Positions 22,420 through 33,183 of a DNA stretch of 64,000 bases are shown piece after piece. The stretch spans positions 18,210,535 to 18,274,534 of the forward strand of contig OY783203.1 of NCBI GenBank assembly GCA_963678705.1, given 5' to 3'. Each line of letters begins with the position of its first letter. Within the stretch, counting starts at the first letter, position 1. The position numbers were made by a program, and so were the translations under genes. Origin of the DNA: Panorpa germanica. Lineage: Eukaryota; Arthropoda; Insecta; Mecoptera; Panorpidae. The notes under the pieces are model-generated. The model saw only the letters and a list, made by a program, of their open reading frames with translations, searched no databases and was not told the DNA's origin.

Positions 22420-22520
22420 GTCGTAAGCCTTAATACCATATTGAACGCACCCGGATTTGGCCGATCCGGGAAGGTAAGCACCAGTTAGCCCAGTCACAGT
22501 TTGGACTGTGGTGATGATGG
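22420..22520 (+). pseudogene. 5S rRNA-like sequence (pseudogene or SINE3 head)
   Basis: The string ATACCATATTGAACGCACC then CCGATCC, GGAAGGTAAGCA, AGTTAG and TTTGGACTGTGGTGA follows the order of insect 5S rRNA (ATACCACGTTGAA.ACACC, CCGATC, GAAGTTAAGCA, GGTTAGTA, TTGGATGGGTGA). Spacing differs between the A-box-like and C-box-like parts, and there are many substitutions, so this is not a functional 5S gene. It may be a 5S pseudogene or the head of a 5S-derived SINE; no clear A-rich tail was seen. It was judged by eye without alignment. Confidence 0.48.
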
Positions 22521-23164
22521 TGGTATACGAATGAGGGTAATATCCGTTGACATTGCATCCCTCGAGCCACGGCGAAAAGTGTTCGGTTCATCCTTATAAT
22601 TCCTTTCCCCCCACAGAACGAACACATAAGAATTTAGATTTACTGCACACAGTAAATCGTATTCGTACTAAACAGATCTGGCTTCGAATTCAGTTTCTGA
22701 ACGATATTTTATTATTTAGTTAATTGTTGACATGGCTCATAACGAGAACATTGGACCTCACGTCAAAAATGTAAGATGTCTTCTTTGGATAACTGGTAAT
22801 TTTAGTTCACAGTGAATAGAATGCATAAATCAAATATCTTACTGTTTTATTGGGGACAAATTTATGAAACGTGGCAGAGGAGTCTCCAGAAGAATATGTT
22901 TCATTATTTACCCACGAAGCCCAACTTGCGTCTTTGCCCAGGGTTCCGAAATGACTAGTTTCGGCACTGCCCATGTTGTCTCGGAAAGTAGCAAGAGTAC
23001 ATGTACCTCTATGAGGTACTCCTCTTATTTATGATCCTCTTTTCTCTCTATTCGACGTGCATCCATTTGTTTTCCGGTTGTACTTTAAATATAATACAAA
23101 TCTATTAGAATTTTTCAATTACAAAACAATTTTAAATAATCGTCCAGTAAATGTATTAGGAGTA
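22521..23164. other. unannotated stretch with a 56-codon frame
   Basis: A strong acceptor-like tract (TTCCTTTCCCCCCACAG) ends at about 22617. A small frame from an ATG near 22864 (MKRGRGVSRRICF...) runs to about 23034 with coding-like composition but no recognised domain. Neither is enough for a gene call. Confidence 0.35.
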
Positions 23165-24163
23165 TTAAAAAATTATATAGAAGAATGGAAAAAAATTATT
23201 TGGGAAAGAGAGATACCTGAATACATACGAGAAAATGAGACAAGGAACATAAGAAGAATCGAAATATTAAAAACGAAGAAAAAGCCAGCAAAACCATACT
23301 TAAACCGATATGGTCATATGGTATACAACTATGGGGTACTGCATCTACCTCAAATATTGAGATACTCCAAAGATTTCAGTCCAAAATGCTAAGGATTGTC
23401 ACGAATGCACCATGGTTCATACCTAATCACATAATACATCGAGACCTGGATATACCTACAGTAAAAGAAGAAATAGTTCTTAGAACCAAAGTATACAAGG
23501 AGAGAATAATAGAACATCCAAACAATTTGGCCAGCTGTCAATATTTCCACAGTACGCAGGCTGAAAAAGAAGGTACCTCAGGACCTACTAGCTAAATAAA
23601 CAGAATCTAGGATCTATTAAAATTGAGGGATGAGTCGATGGGCATATCCCGCGCAAGACATTTTATTTTGACATACCTATCACTGAATGTCCTATAGGCA
23701 GGACAGATTGTAATAATCTTTAGTAATCAAAAAAAAAAGATACTGGGAAAGTAGAGGAAAGGAAGTGCAGGGTGTGCTGGAAAGAGATAGAAACGCTAAA
23801 GCACATTAAGTATTCATGTGAGGAAAGAGTAAAAAGTGAAAGAAGATTGTGAAGTTATTAAAGGGTGGCAGAGAAGGGAAGAGATAGCGGAGAGAGATGA
23901 CGGAGATATATAAAAGGAGCGAGGAAAGAGAAGGAAGGGCAGAGTAGAAAAGGAGGGAGAGTAGCAAGAAGAAAGAGGCACTAGGAGTTTAAATTTATCT
24001 ATCTTGTTTATATTTTTCTTTTCGAAGGAGTTAGAATGGGTAGATAGGATAAGGATCACAAAATTTAATTAACCACAATGACATGTAATTTAATGATTTA
24101 AGGCGGAAGAATGTAGTGCCTAATGGCAAAAACATTACAATAAAAATAATAATAATAATATAT
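23165..24163 (+). pseudogene. LINE-B fragment split by a Jockey insertion
   Basis: Two pieces of one LINE flank a Jockey fragment. The left piece (23165-23283) reads IIWEREIPEYIRENETRNIR. The right piece (23739-24163) resumes at RYW, reaches CRVCWKEIETLKHI (CCHC knuckle start), then 3' UTR sequence containing GCGGAAGAATGTAGTGCCTA and an AATAATAATAAT tail. The pieces pick up within a few residues of each other when compared with the copy at 37873. Frameshifts in both pieces show it is dead. Confidence 0.78.
23284..23738 (+). pseudogene. Jockey-clade LINE 3' end, nested
   Basis: The frame KTILKPIWSYGIQLWGTAST then NIEILQRFQSKMLRIVTNAP, WF and HRDLDIPTVKEEI is the well-conserved C-terminal part of Jockey-clade ORF2, just after the reverse transcriptase core. 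A later frame gives RLKKKVPQDLLAK then a stop, the normal ORF2 end. A short 3' UTR and an A10 run (23729-23738) follow. It is 5'-truncated, as usual for LINE insertions, with at least one frameshift in the coding part. It sits inside the LINE-B copy and is therefore younger than it. Confidence 0.84.
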
Positions 24164-25045
24164 AATTTGCGCAAGTTTGAAGTCCCAATTTACCACTGTT
24201 GCATGCATTTGACTTTGTGTGTTTCCTATAGGCCCTTTTTCCTAAGCCTTTTAGCATATTACAATTCACTAGTTTATATATATACTCTGTGTGTATCTGT
24301 GTGTATAGATGTGTGTGTAAATTAATGCATTATGAAAATAGTGAGGTTTTATGGAAAGCACTTACAGCGTGGAAAACAACCCCCTGCGATGTTGCGGTGC
24401 GGCGGATCCACATGTGGTAGCTGGGACCACGTGATGGGAGCAACCCACATATTAAAAGCTGTTTTACTTAGCTATACGGCCCTAAGAGATGTACTTAATG
24501 ACCTTAAATCAATATTTCTATTTATGTTATACATTTACTTAAAGTGAAAGTTTTTAGTACAATTAATCAAGGATTCATTAGAATCATTAATTAGAACGAT
24601 TAGAATGTCTTTGTCATCTCAATGTGAGTTTGCAATTAAGGGTATTTATTCATGGATAACTACAACAAGAGTTGGAGAAATTATTTTCGGAAAATATTAA
24701 AATAATTTTAGCTAAATAAATTGTATAAAATATTTTAGAGAATGTAGTTCAAAGTAACCGGATTATTTTTTTAAAAGGTGCAAGCTATTAGATGTGTCTC
24801 TAATTGAAGAGTTAGTTTTCTAGGGAGTGCAGTAGGTTCATTTTAATCATATTTCATTAGGTTTAACTACTTGGAATTAAATTTCCATTCAACGAAATTT
24901 TAAAATATTTCTGAATATGTATTCTTCTAAAATACATTTCTAAATATAACTATGAGGTACAATGTAACAATGTTAGTAGCGATTATTTTTTATAAATTAT
25001 GAAAAATCTGAGTAGTTAGAAAGTACTGGTTATAGTCCAAGATCC
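24164..25045. other. unannotated stretch
   Basis: No gene. A TG-rich microsatellite-like run lies at 24285-24320. At 24405-24440, CCACATGTGG and CCACGTGATGG provide two E-box palindromes in a locally GC-rich patch; function unknown. Confidence 0.45.
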
Positions 25046-25585
25046 CAGGGCCACCAGACATCACTTATTTTCTGATGAACAAAATGTGTAAAATTGAGTA
25101 GTGTTAGAATGCACTATGATCATAGGTGTACCTGCTAGCTTAACCAGGCAGTCATTTTCCAAGTATCAGGTAATCAAGGTCTCACTCACTCTCATGCGCA
25201 CGGATAATATCCTATCGCTCCTACTCATAGCGGAAATAAAATTGGGTCTAGGGGAACCCCTTAGATCGGTTTGTCCTCTTGTAAAACGCTTTAATGCAGT
25301 TGTCTTGTAACACCTTGTATTACCTTGCAGACGCTTTAAAGCTAACAACAAAATTAGTTACACTCACTTATAGTCTGGTGGTCCATTTTTATATATGTTA
25401 GCGAGTAGGAGCGAAAGGGCATTATCCGTGCGCAGGAGAGTGAGTGAGACATATACCTTGATTACCTGATACCTGGAAAATGACCGCCTGGTCAAGTTAG
25501 TAGGCATACGCTTATTGTACATACTAACACTACTCAATATTACACATTTTGATCATCAGAAAATAAGTGACGTCTGGTGGCCCTG
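25046..25585. mobile_element. foldback-like element with ~200-bp inverted arms
   Basis: The left arm starts CAGGGCCACCAGACATCACT and the right arm, read on the other strand, starts CAGGGCCACCAGACGTCACT. The two match for roughly 200 bp, through CATTTTCCA.GTATCAGGTA, CTCACTCACTCTC and GCGCACGGATAAT. One arm carries a few extra bases near the CTCACTCACTC block. The unique centre is about 140 bp. No transposase frame is present. CAGGG ends recall hAT or foldback elements, but the flanks show no convincing duplication. Confidence 0.8.
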
Positions 25586-26933
25586 TGACCTTGCTCTATT
25601 AGTGATCTTGAAGTTCAGAAGCCCCTGTATAGAAGCGTGGATTGTAACTAGATTACCTGAATTATTAAAAACCGCTGAGGAACTGCCCACGAAGCCAGCA
25701 TACTCAATGGAAAGTAGTCCACCAAAGCGAAACCACAGTGGTATATAAAACAATCGTATTAAACATTTCACATTAGGGCATAAGTGAACAGAACTTATTA
25801 CTATTGAAAATCGACCCCCACTGGCTTCTGGAAAGGCTAATCCTTATAATCCTTTAACTTAAGTTCGCTAAAGACACGTTTCGTCCTTTTTTCATTACAC
25901 TACAGTACACTTACAATCTACTGTACACTTACAGTACATTTAACTCTTTGATATTTCATATTTGACCTGTGAAAAACTGTTACCAAATGTTTTAATACCA
26001 ACCGTAGAACTATGCTATATAACGCCCCGGTCGGGCAGTCCTGAGATTATCCTGACTATGACAGGGTTATAGTCAGGTACTAATAAGGTCAACTAAGTTA
26101 CAGTCCTGTGACTATTTCTTTTGCAGGTTTATTTTTTCAGTATAAGAACTATACAACGATACAAATTTCTTTTTGTTATTTAGTTATCAAGAATTTAATA
26201 TACCCTTTAGTCACCCTGTGCATGACTACTTAAAAATTAATTAGAAATCATTAAAAATTAACACTTGAAAAGATTTACACGAAAAGCTAATTATATTCAA
26301 AGTGATCTCGTTGCCTTCCATGGAATTTGAACCGACGCCGACGCTGACGTCGACGCGGACGGTTTTAAATAATAACGTATTCGTGCAATACGTACGATGT
26401 ACGAGTACGTAACGTTCTAGGTAACAATATAATTAAACTTTAATTACTACCAATTTATCTTTAATTACAAAATTATTACCAAAGCCAATTTACGGAAGTA
26501 CTACTTAATCTTTTTATTTCCCTTTATTGTCAATTAAGTTAAATTACTATTTGCAATCAATTTTACTTTACTGTATCGAACAGAACGAATAATGTAATAA
26601 AATAGCAAAGCGCTATAAATTTTCATTGAAATGTAAATGCTTTAAATGTAAAAAAAATCGTACCGCTGTTTCAATTTTATCATTTTAAAAGTACGCGTTC
26701 ACTATCAGCATGCGTAGTGTCAAATGGATTTTAGTATTATTTCTATGTATAGTCAGTTCTTTTAGAAGCGTGTCCGTTTTCTATTCCTTGTCCCAAAGTG
26801 CCTTTTCATTACGATAACGCTTTGAGGAGATCCTGGTACCGCAGAAGTGTAAATAATTTTCGTAACGTATATGAAAAATAATTTTAAAATTTATAGATAA
26901 TATTGCACTATAAATTAAAAAAAAATGTCTTTC
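25586..26933. other. unannotated stretch
   Basis: No gene or bounded repeat. A CG-rich patch at 26320-26360 (alternating GACGC units) stands out from AT-rich surroundings but is too short to assign. Confidence 0.45.
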
Positions 26934-27101
26934 GAATATTCGCGGTTACTCATGCGGAGATTAACTACCTTTAACTTACCCTTATTTAATTTTTTTATTC
27001 ATTATTGACTATTGTAGAGCAAATTTACAAAGTGTTAGCAAATTCTCCATTCTTTACTACTACAGTGAACGCATTTGTATGAGTAGCCACGCAAAGAATT
27101 C
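26934..27101. mobile_element. small MITE, ~25-bp inverted repeats
   Basis: The left end GAATATTCGCGGTTACTCAT is mirrored by the right end, which reads GAATTCTTTGCGTGGCTACT on the other strand and goes on with CAT.C. The whole element is 168 bp and non-coding. A fragment resembling one end (CATGAGTAGTCGCGGATATT) occurs at about 34302-34321. Confidence 0.52.
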
Positions 27102-27189
27102 TTAAGGGCTTCCATGCTAAAGTGTTAATGCGTACCTTAATACCTATTTAAATAAGAACGGCTATGAAATATCCAGCGACCAATAAAAT

Positions 27190-27520
27190 ATGAGGAGAAA
27201 ATGAGCAGTGCTGAAAGCAAAATTTTAAAGAAAATAAGTGAGGAAAGTATAAAGAAGGAGGGGGGGGGGGAGAGTAGGTGTCCCGAAAAAGAGAAAGGAG
27301 TATTTTGAAAGGAATGGAATGGCGATCGAGGAGGCAGAGAGAAGAAGAGAAGGAGGCGCAAGTGTGGATGAGGAGCTAAGGAGAAGGGATAAGGAGATAC
27401 AGCAACAGGAAAGAATGGGAAAAATCGAGAAAAGCAATTTCAATACAAGATATAAAAGGATTTGGGAAAGTAATATACCTCAGTACCTAATAGAAAAAGA
27501 CATAAAAAGACAAGTCGTAC
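27190..27520 (+). pseudogene. LINE-B fragment, 3'-truncated
   Basis: The frame reads SSAESKILKKISEESIKKE, then a G-run that breaks the frame, then YFERNGMAIEEAERRREGG, EELRRRDKEIQQQERMGKI and RYKRIWESNIPQYL: the charged region upstream of the CCHC knuckle of LINE-B. It stops at about 27520, where the Harbinger-like MITE copy 2 begins, so its 3' end and tail are absent. Confidence 0.74.
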
Positions 27521-27521
27521 T

Positions 27522-28079
27522 CAAGTTGTTCAAGTTGATGGCATTTTACTACACGTTTTTTTTGCAGTATATACATTATATATAGAATCATTGACACGAC
27601 GTTTGTACTACAAGAAAACGTACACAGCTAAACACGTTTATCGAATACTCACCGGACTTGTCAAGCAAATCAAATGAACTTTAACGTATCCGCCTTGCAG
27701 AGGCGCAAAGTATTATATGGTACCTTTCTCACGGCGTGATTTTATCGAATAGTAACCGAATAAGTGTTTAGTGCTGAAGTCACTTTTGCATGTGTTTCAA
27801 GTTTATTATTAGTAAATGTTCTAGCAGTACACATCTAACAACAATACCTTCTATTCAAATTTTGAATTTTATTGATTTGTTCATTTCAAAATTATTGAAA
27901 TTAATAAAACTTAAATAATACCTATATCAAACAGCTTTTTTTTTTTGTTTCTCTATTTACCTTAAACACATAACAAATTTCATTTTAGTACATTTATTTT
28001 ACTAATAAAAATTTACAGTGTAAACATCCCGCTGATTATACGTTTAAAGTCGGATACTGTACAAAACATGAACCCAGTC
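27522..28079. mobile_element. PIF/Harbinger-like MITE, copy 2 (inverted)
   Basis: The right edge read on the minus strand (GACTGGGTTCAT...) and the left ACTACACGTTTTTTTTGCAG block match the ends of the element at 463-1115 in inverted orientation. Shared interior blocks include AACACTTATTCGGTTACTAT-like, TTTATTACTAATAATAAAC-like and CAAATTTCATTTTAGTACAT. TAA follows the right end. The left terminus is diverged, so its edge is approximate. Confidence 0.7.
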
Positions 28080-28947
28080 TAACAGACAAATTTGAGATCC
28101 TTTTTTTATTGATAGCAGCATAAATGTTTTCTATACTATATTTCATTTATAAAGTATTAAACAAAAAATCATTTCCAAAATGGTCGCACTTACTAGCTCA
28201 ACCTATATTATTTTAAAATTTACGAATAATTTGCACACAATTCATTTGCATATTTATTGCACTCCACCTCCCGCTCCCACTCCCTATACTCATCAGATAT
28301 CTGATTACCGGCTCTTGTGATTCAATATGCAAATATTATTAATGTCCTCATGCAGTCATGTATTTTAAATGTAAATTAAAAGCCGTTTACACATTGTACA
28401 TCGTATAAGCCTATGAAAACTTTTTAAATATAAATTGGACAATTTGTCGACCCTCTGTTATCAGCTATCACACTCTGGTAATGCGCAATAAGCATCAAGA
28501 CTTTTGCCATTGTTTTGGTCATACACACATTTTGAATATAAAGCACCAATTGAACTAAAACCTTTTTAAAAATCTGTTTATTATACACAGTGCTTACAAA
28601 TATATATAAAACCTAGATAGCAACTGAAGTAATCCCAGACACCTAGGACATTTACTCGCATTTAACTGAGAAAACCTTCCCATTTTCATTGAGCTACCAA
28701 TTTTTTCTAGCCACAATTTCCTTCTCCAGAAAATAAAAAGACCTGTGACCACCAAGAAATTAGATTTGAATTGGAATTCGATTGATTATATAAATATTCA
28801 TCTACACCGATGGCGGCTCCAGGTAGTATCACGACCAGACCCTTCTTTGCACACCACCGTGACCCTCCTACTTATTGAGGCTTTATAATAATCATAACGC
28901 AAGTTATAAATATTTTACTTGCCCCCAATGGGTGAGTATAGACATAA
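28080..28947. other. unannotated stretch
   Basis: Nothing supported. AT-rich with a CT-rich patch at 28262-28290. Confidence 0.45.
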
Positions 28948-29441
28948 GGCCTGTCGCACACTGCACTGCACGAATTCAGACGTAAATCGGCGGCTTGGTT
29001 GAGCGACTAGAACTCTGAAAGCAAGCCGACTCCTGTGTCATTTGCATGTGTTGTATCACAATACATACATACCACGTATCGCTACGACAGTACAAGACAA
29101 ACTTGTATACTGTAGGGTGTATTGGAGTTGTTTTGCACTAACATAATTTATCATGAGAGCAAACTTATTCTTTAATTTTTATCGATACACCACTGTTTCC
29201 TTCTAGTTGGAGCCGGCTGAGCATTTACAAGGTAGGGATAGGAATAAGCTTTGTAGCTTGGTTAAAATTCGTTGAAATTCGGTTCCAATGTGAGAGCTAC
29301 GTAACGCCCGTATTCGAACGGCTTTGTCGTTTGCAGTGTGCGAGGTTCATTACATTTACAGGGTTCGAATAGGTAAAGCGCAGTAGCGCGTATACGTTCG
29401 GTCAAAATTCGCTTAAATACGCTTGCAGTGTGCGACAGGCC
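28948..29441. mobile_element. Harbinger-like MITE family D, complete copy
   Basis: Starts GGCCTGTCGCACACTGCA and ends GCAGTGTGCGACAGGCC, a clear inverted repeat of about 18 bp. Flanks are TAA and TTA, a 3-bp TWA-type site with one change or an inverted reading of it. A second copy of the end motif, GTTTGCAGTGTGCGAGG, lies about 110 bp inside the right end, as expected for repeated transposase-binding sites. 494 bp, non-coding. Other copies: 15195-15555 and 30378-31527. Confidence 0.78.
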
Positions 29442-29445
29442 TTAT

Positions 29446-29670
29446 GAATTGACTGTGAGTGTTAATACTTTACGCCAGACTGTTGCTTCTTCGAATTCGA
29501 TCACTGAACCAGCGCTATATATTCTGGGTTTACGTGTTATCACAGTTAAATGGATTAGATTTATTAAGCAGCTATGTAGTATACATATATACGATGATGC
29601 CAACATATGAAATGAAAAATCACCGATGATAAGACTCAGCACCGAAAATAGACCGACGTTAAATAAATTA
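29446..29670 (+). mobile_element. tRNA-derived SINE
   Basis: It follows the D-family MITE almost immediately. B-box-like TTCGAATTCGATCAC, core ATTCTGGGTTTACGTGTTAT, tail GACTCAGCACCGAAAATAGA with CGACGTTAAATAAATTAA. The core is more diverged than in the other copies. Confidence 0.7.
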
Positions 29671-29818
29671 ATATAAGATAAATATAAATATAAAATAAAT
29701 GAAAGATTTACAGTACTACTACTATATATTTTTAATTTATTTACATAAAATATTATTTTCTTCACGTCTTAAGTTTTAACATTTCTTGTAAAATATTATA
29801 AAGATTGATATTCAAAAG

Positions 29819-30102
29819 CTATATATCCCTGACACGTTCATTTAATTTATTTTTTAAATTACAGTTTTCTAAAAACACATCTCTGTACTCTCGTAGATAA
29901 TTAAAAACTAAATGATATTCTCCGTTTCCAAAATATTTATCTAAGAACGCTTCGACATCAAAGAGAGCTTCTTTAATGTTTTTCTTAATTAATATGATAA
30001 TTTTCTTGATTATAAACAGAAGGACAAGGCCAAGTGAAATACACAAGTACTTTACTTCATGGCACAAAAACAATAAAAACTCATTTTCTGCTTCTCAGAT
30101 AA
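29819..30102 (-). CDS. unrecognised minus-strand frame with TM-like segment
   Basis: An open frame of about 92 codons ends with a stop at 29819 and has a stop just upstream. It reads FLLFLCHEVKYLCISLGLVL with a hydrophobic run LFIIKKIIILI, then a well-balanced charged stretch KEALFDVEAFLDKYFGNGEY, HLVFNYLREYRDVFLENCN and KLNERVRDI. The second half has protein-like composition unusual for AT-rich noise. There is no ATG at the start, so if real it is a terminal exon or a decayed fragment. An AG acceptor-like site lies near the 5' edge. No family was recognised. Confidence 0.25.
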
Positions 30103-30377
30103 AATTATACCGTTAACTCCAGGCTCGTATATACAGATCTGGAAAGGGACTTCGCTTTTAAGTATCTTTGTCGAACTCGTTTATCGTTTTCTCTGTTTGA
30201 TCAATGGTGTTGTTTAAAGGACACGTTTACAAAGTACATCCAATCAAACCAATATTTAAGAAATGTATGTATTGAAAGTTATCGGTTATCGGGAGGAGCC
30301 TTTCAATTGAAATTTACTCAGGGTTCCATGGAGCTGTAAAGCGCACGAACTGACTTTACGAACATATTATAGAATCA

Positions 30378-31527
30378 GGCCTATCGCACACTGCAACCGT
30401 ATTTAAGCGACGGCGACTCGAACAAATACTTGTGTGAACAAATGTGCATGTTAAAATTAAAAAAAAATTATTTACTAACTTTTAAGGATATATTTGTATG
30501 TAAAAATTTATTTTTTTGTATAAAATTTCACTTTATCCCCCACTCTAAAGTTAAGTTAAAGTAACAGAAATGTTCTCATTTTTTTTAAATTTAAATTTTC
30601 TACTTCCTTTACCATTATATTAGAGTGAAAAAGACACAGTTGGTACTACTGCAGTATAAAAAATATAAAAGTTAATAATAATTTCAATTTCATATTATAT
30701 ATGGCAGCACTTATGTGAACAAATGTGCATGTTAAAATAAAAAAAAAATATGTAAAAATATATTTTTTGTCGCGTCGCCGTCGCCGCTTGTCGCTAGTCG
30801 TTATACCGATACGACAAAGTTGTGTACGTGTTGTTAAGTCAAACTTGTGTACTGTAGGGAGTATTGGAATTGTTTTGCACTAACATAATTTATCATGAGA
30901 GCAAACTCCTACTTTAATTTTTATCGATACACTGCTGTTCGGATAGAATTAGCGTTGTAGTATGTATTTGCATGGTTAAAATTCGGTGATATACGTAGTG
31001 TGAGAACTACATAACGCCCGTATTCGGTCGGCTTTGTCGCTTGCAGTGTGCGAGGTTCATTACATTTACAGGCAGTGGCGGACTTAGCCATTGCGAGGCT
31101 TGTTCTTTGTGTAATTTATATAAATTGATAGTAAGTATTTTTGATGATGATTGAAGAGAAATGCAAAAGTTTTAAATAAATAAAAGTACAGTTTTAAATT
31201 TTATATTTTAAGATTTATAAAAGTTAACAAAGACGACAAATGTTAATGATGAAAAACTAAGGTACATGAATGCCTTAAAAGATATACGCAAGGATTCAAG
31301 TAATTTCTAAAGAGCGAGGCGCGAGATTCAAAGACATATATAGTTATGAATTTTTCTACGTGTTCTGCGAGGGGCGAAGCCCTTACAAGAGCGAGGTCCC
31401 GAGCAGTTGCCCTGCTTGCCACCCCCTAAGGCCGCCTCTGTTTACAAGGTTCGGATAGGTAAAACGTAGTAGCGCGTATACGTCCGGTCAAAATTCGCTT
31501 AAATACGCTTGCAATGTGCGACAAACC
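30378..31527. mobile_element. Harbinger-like MITE family D, copy with nested insertions
   Basis: It begins GGCCTATCGCACACTGCAAC and ends TTGCAATGTGCGACAAACC, flanked on both sides by TCA (30375-30377 and 31528-31530), a 3-bp duplication of the type made by PIF/Harbinger transposases. Compared with the 494-bp copy it carries two extra blocks: a hAT element at 31073-31440 and about 330 bp at 30437-30768. The latter contains a direct repeat of TGTGAACAAATGTGCATG spaced about 281 bp apart. Confidence 0.78.
31073..31440. mobile_element. non-autonomous hAT element inside MITE D
   Basis: The ends CAGTGGCGGACTTAGCC and CTAAGGCCGCCTCTG are inverted with a few changes and are typical of hAT MITEs. It is flanked by an 8-bp duplication, TTTACAGG (31065-31072) and TTTACAAG (31441-31448), matching at seven of eight bases. 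The uninterrupted sequence is seen in the copy at 28948 (ACATTTACAGGGTTCG), confirming insertion. 368 bp, no transposase. Confidence 0.86.
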
Positions 31528-32366
31528 TCAGACCTCAGACGACGAGATCGTCCTGAAATAAGCACGTAATTATACATATGTCACTACCTCTACAGGTACA
31601 CTCTTGAAACTACTTATGCAACTAATTAACTTCTTAATTGGAAGACTACGTTGTATATCTCTCAAAGCAGTACATTCTGAAGGTTCAACTTCGAAGGAAT
31701 ACATGTTAAAGCGAAGATAAACAACATTTTTTATTAAAATTCGAGGCTATGTTTTCTGAAATCTTATCTTATCTTTGAATCTAGCTTATTAGATTAGACT
31801 TAAACAATGATTATGTTTTACTTTCAAGTTATTTAAGAGAAAAGAAATAGATTCTACATCGCGTGATTTCTATTTTAAAATCTAAAACCTCTAGAAAATT
31901 ATTTAAATAATTAAAATATACTACCACGCTAATTAAGTATTAAAACTCATAATTGAAATTGTTAAATTGTTAGAATATTATAATTACTGGAACATTACAA
32001 GTTCTAACGACATTCTTCAACTTATTAGCCGTAGCTTCGGCTTAATTAGCTCTTGTAAAAGAACGTGTTGAATTTATATAGCACGTCACAAAGAGATCAG
32101 TTATTCAAATGGAAATTCAGGGGAAATTTGAAGTGTTTTTGACTTGAAATGTTTTTTAATTAACCAAGCTTTGGCTTATTTGGGATTCTTGCCTGTATTT
32201 TACAAATACGTTGTAATAATGAAGATAATAACAATATTCGACATTAAATAAGATTATCAACCAAATTACACATACAATGTAAAAGAAAATTGGTAGAAGA
32301 GATGCTATAGACACCTCTTTCTAAGACTAGAGGCGAAAGACATTGCGAAAGAATATCGAGTGCGAA
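31528..32366. other. unannotated stretch
   Basis: No gene supported. Just left of the palindrome, a frame at about 32300-32400 reads RLEAKDIAKEYRVRRHLGKG and runs into the palindrome's left arm; composition is protein-like but too short to assign. Confidence 0.4.
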
Positions 32367-32742
32367 GGCATCTCGGTAAAGGCCTTTTAAGACGATAAGA
32401 GTGGATTCAGAATCATATTAGTTTTATTTTATACGATATGGGGCCCTGTTCCTGAGCCTTGCGAACAATGATTGTGATCGAACCGATATGATTTATATGA
32501 GAGAAACATTTTACGAATCACTTTTAAAAGAATATTCCTGAATTTTATTATTAATTATTATTATAGTTCAGAAATACTCTTTTAAAAATGATTCGTAAAA
32601 TGTTTCACTCATATAAATCATATCCGTTCGATCACGATCATTGTTCGCAAGGCTCAGGAACAGGGCCCCATATCGTATAAAATAAAACTAATATGATTCT
32701 GAATCCACTCTTATCGTCTTAAAAGGCCTTTACCGAGATGCC
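32367..32742. repeat. 376-bp near-continuous palindrome with inner MITE
   Basis: The outer 106 bases of each arm match exactly by eye (from GGCATCTCGGTAAAGGCC inward, through GGGGCCCTGTTCCTGAGCC to AACAATGAT). The inner roughly 80 bases per arm match with about nine differences, and the axis lies near 32554. The inner block 32440-32669 has the look of a MITE of its own (GGGGCCCTG...CAGGGCCCC), which means 73 bp of flank on each side is duplicated in inverted orientation. No coding frame spans it. Confidence 0.88.
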
Positions 32743-33183
32743 AAACTTAGATATGTTTAAACAAAAAACACACATACATCTAACATTATAATAGCGTTGA
32801 ATATTCAGTTTACTTGCAGTAAGTAAAAACCTTCAGAGATGCGATGGAGGGTCAACATAATATGAATATATTATTTAAAGAGCTTTTTGAAATTCCATGC
32901 TACATTACCTTCAACATTGTACGTTATATCATTCTACTTGATTCATTCCAGATCGTTCGTTTTGTAAAATGTATTTTAATTATTTTCATTTTTATGGCAT
33001 TTCAAAAATCTTAAACAGCACTGCCTTCGGCTTATAAACCTTACGGAATTTCACTCGATTATAGGGACATTGTAATCAGTGACTAGACCGATGACAAATA
33101 AGCCACGAATTAAAGGAACCTCTCGAAGAACCAGCAGCTGTGGAATTTGGAAACTGGAAATTAATTATGACGTATATATCCTT
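32743..33183. other. unannotated stretch
   Basis: Nothing recognised between the palindrome and the satellite array. Confidence 0.5.

Noticed and set aside
22485-22617. Donor-like GAAG/GTAAGC and acceptor-like CCCCCCACAG considered as an exon-intron pair
   Set aside because: The donor falls inside the 5S-like sequence and adjoining frames give no recognisable peptide.
22864-23034. 56-codon frame MKRGRGVSRRICF...
   Set aside because: Short, no recognised domain and no splice context; left in the description of the region.
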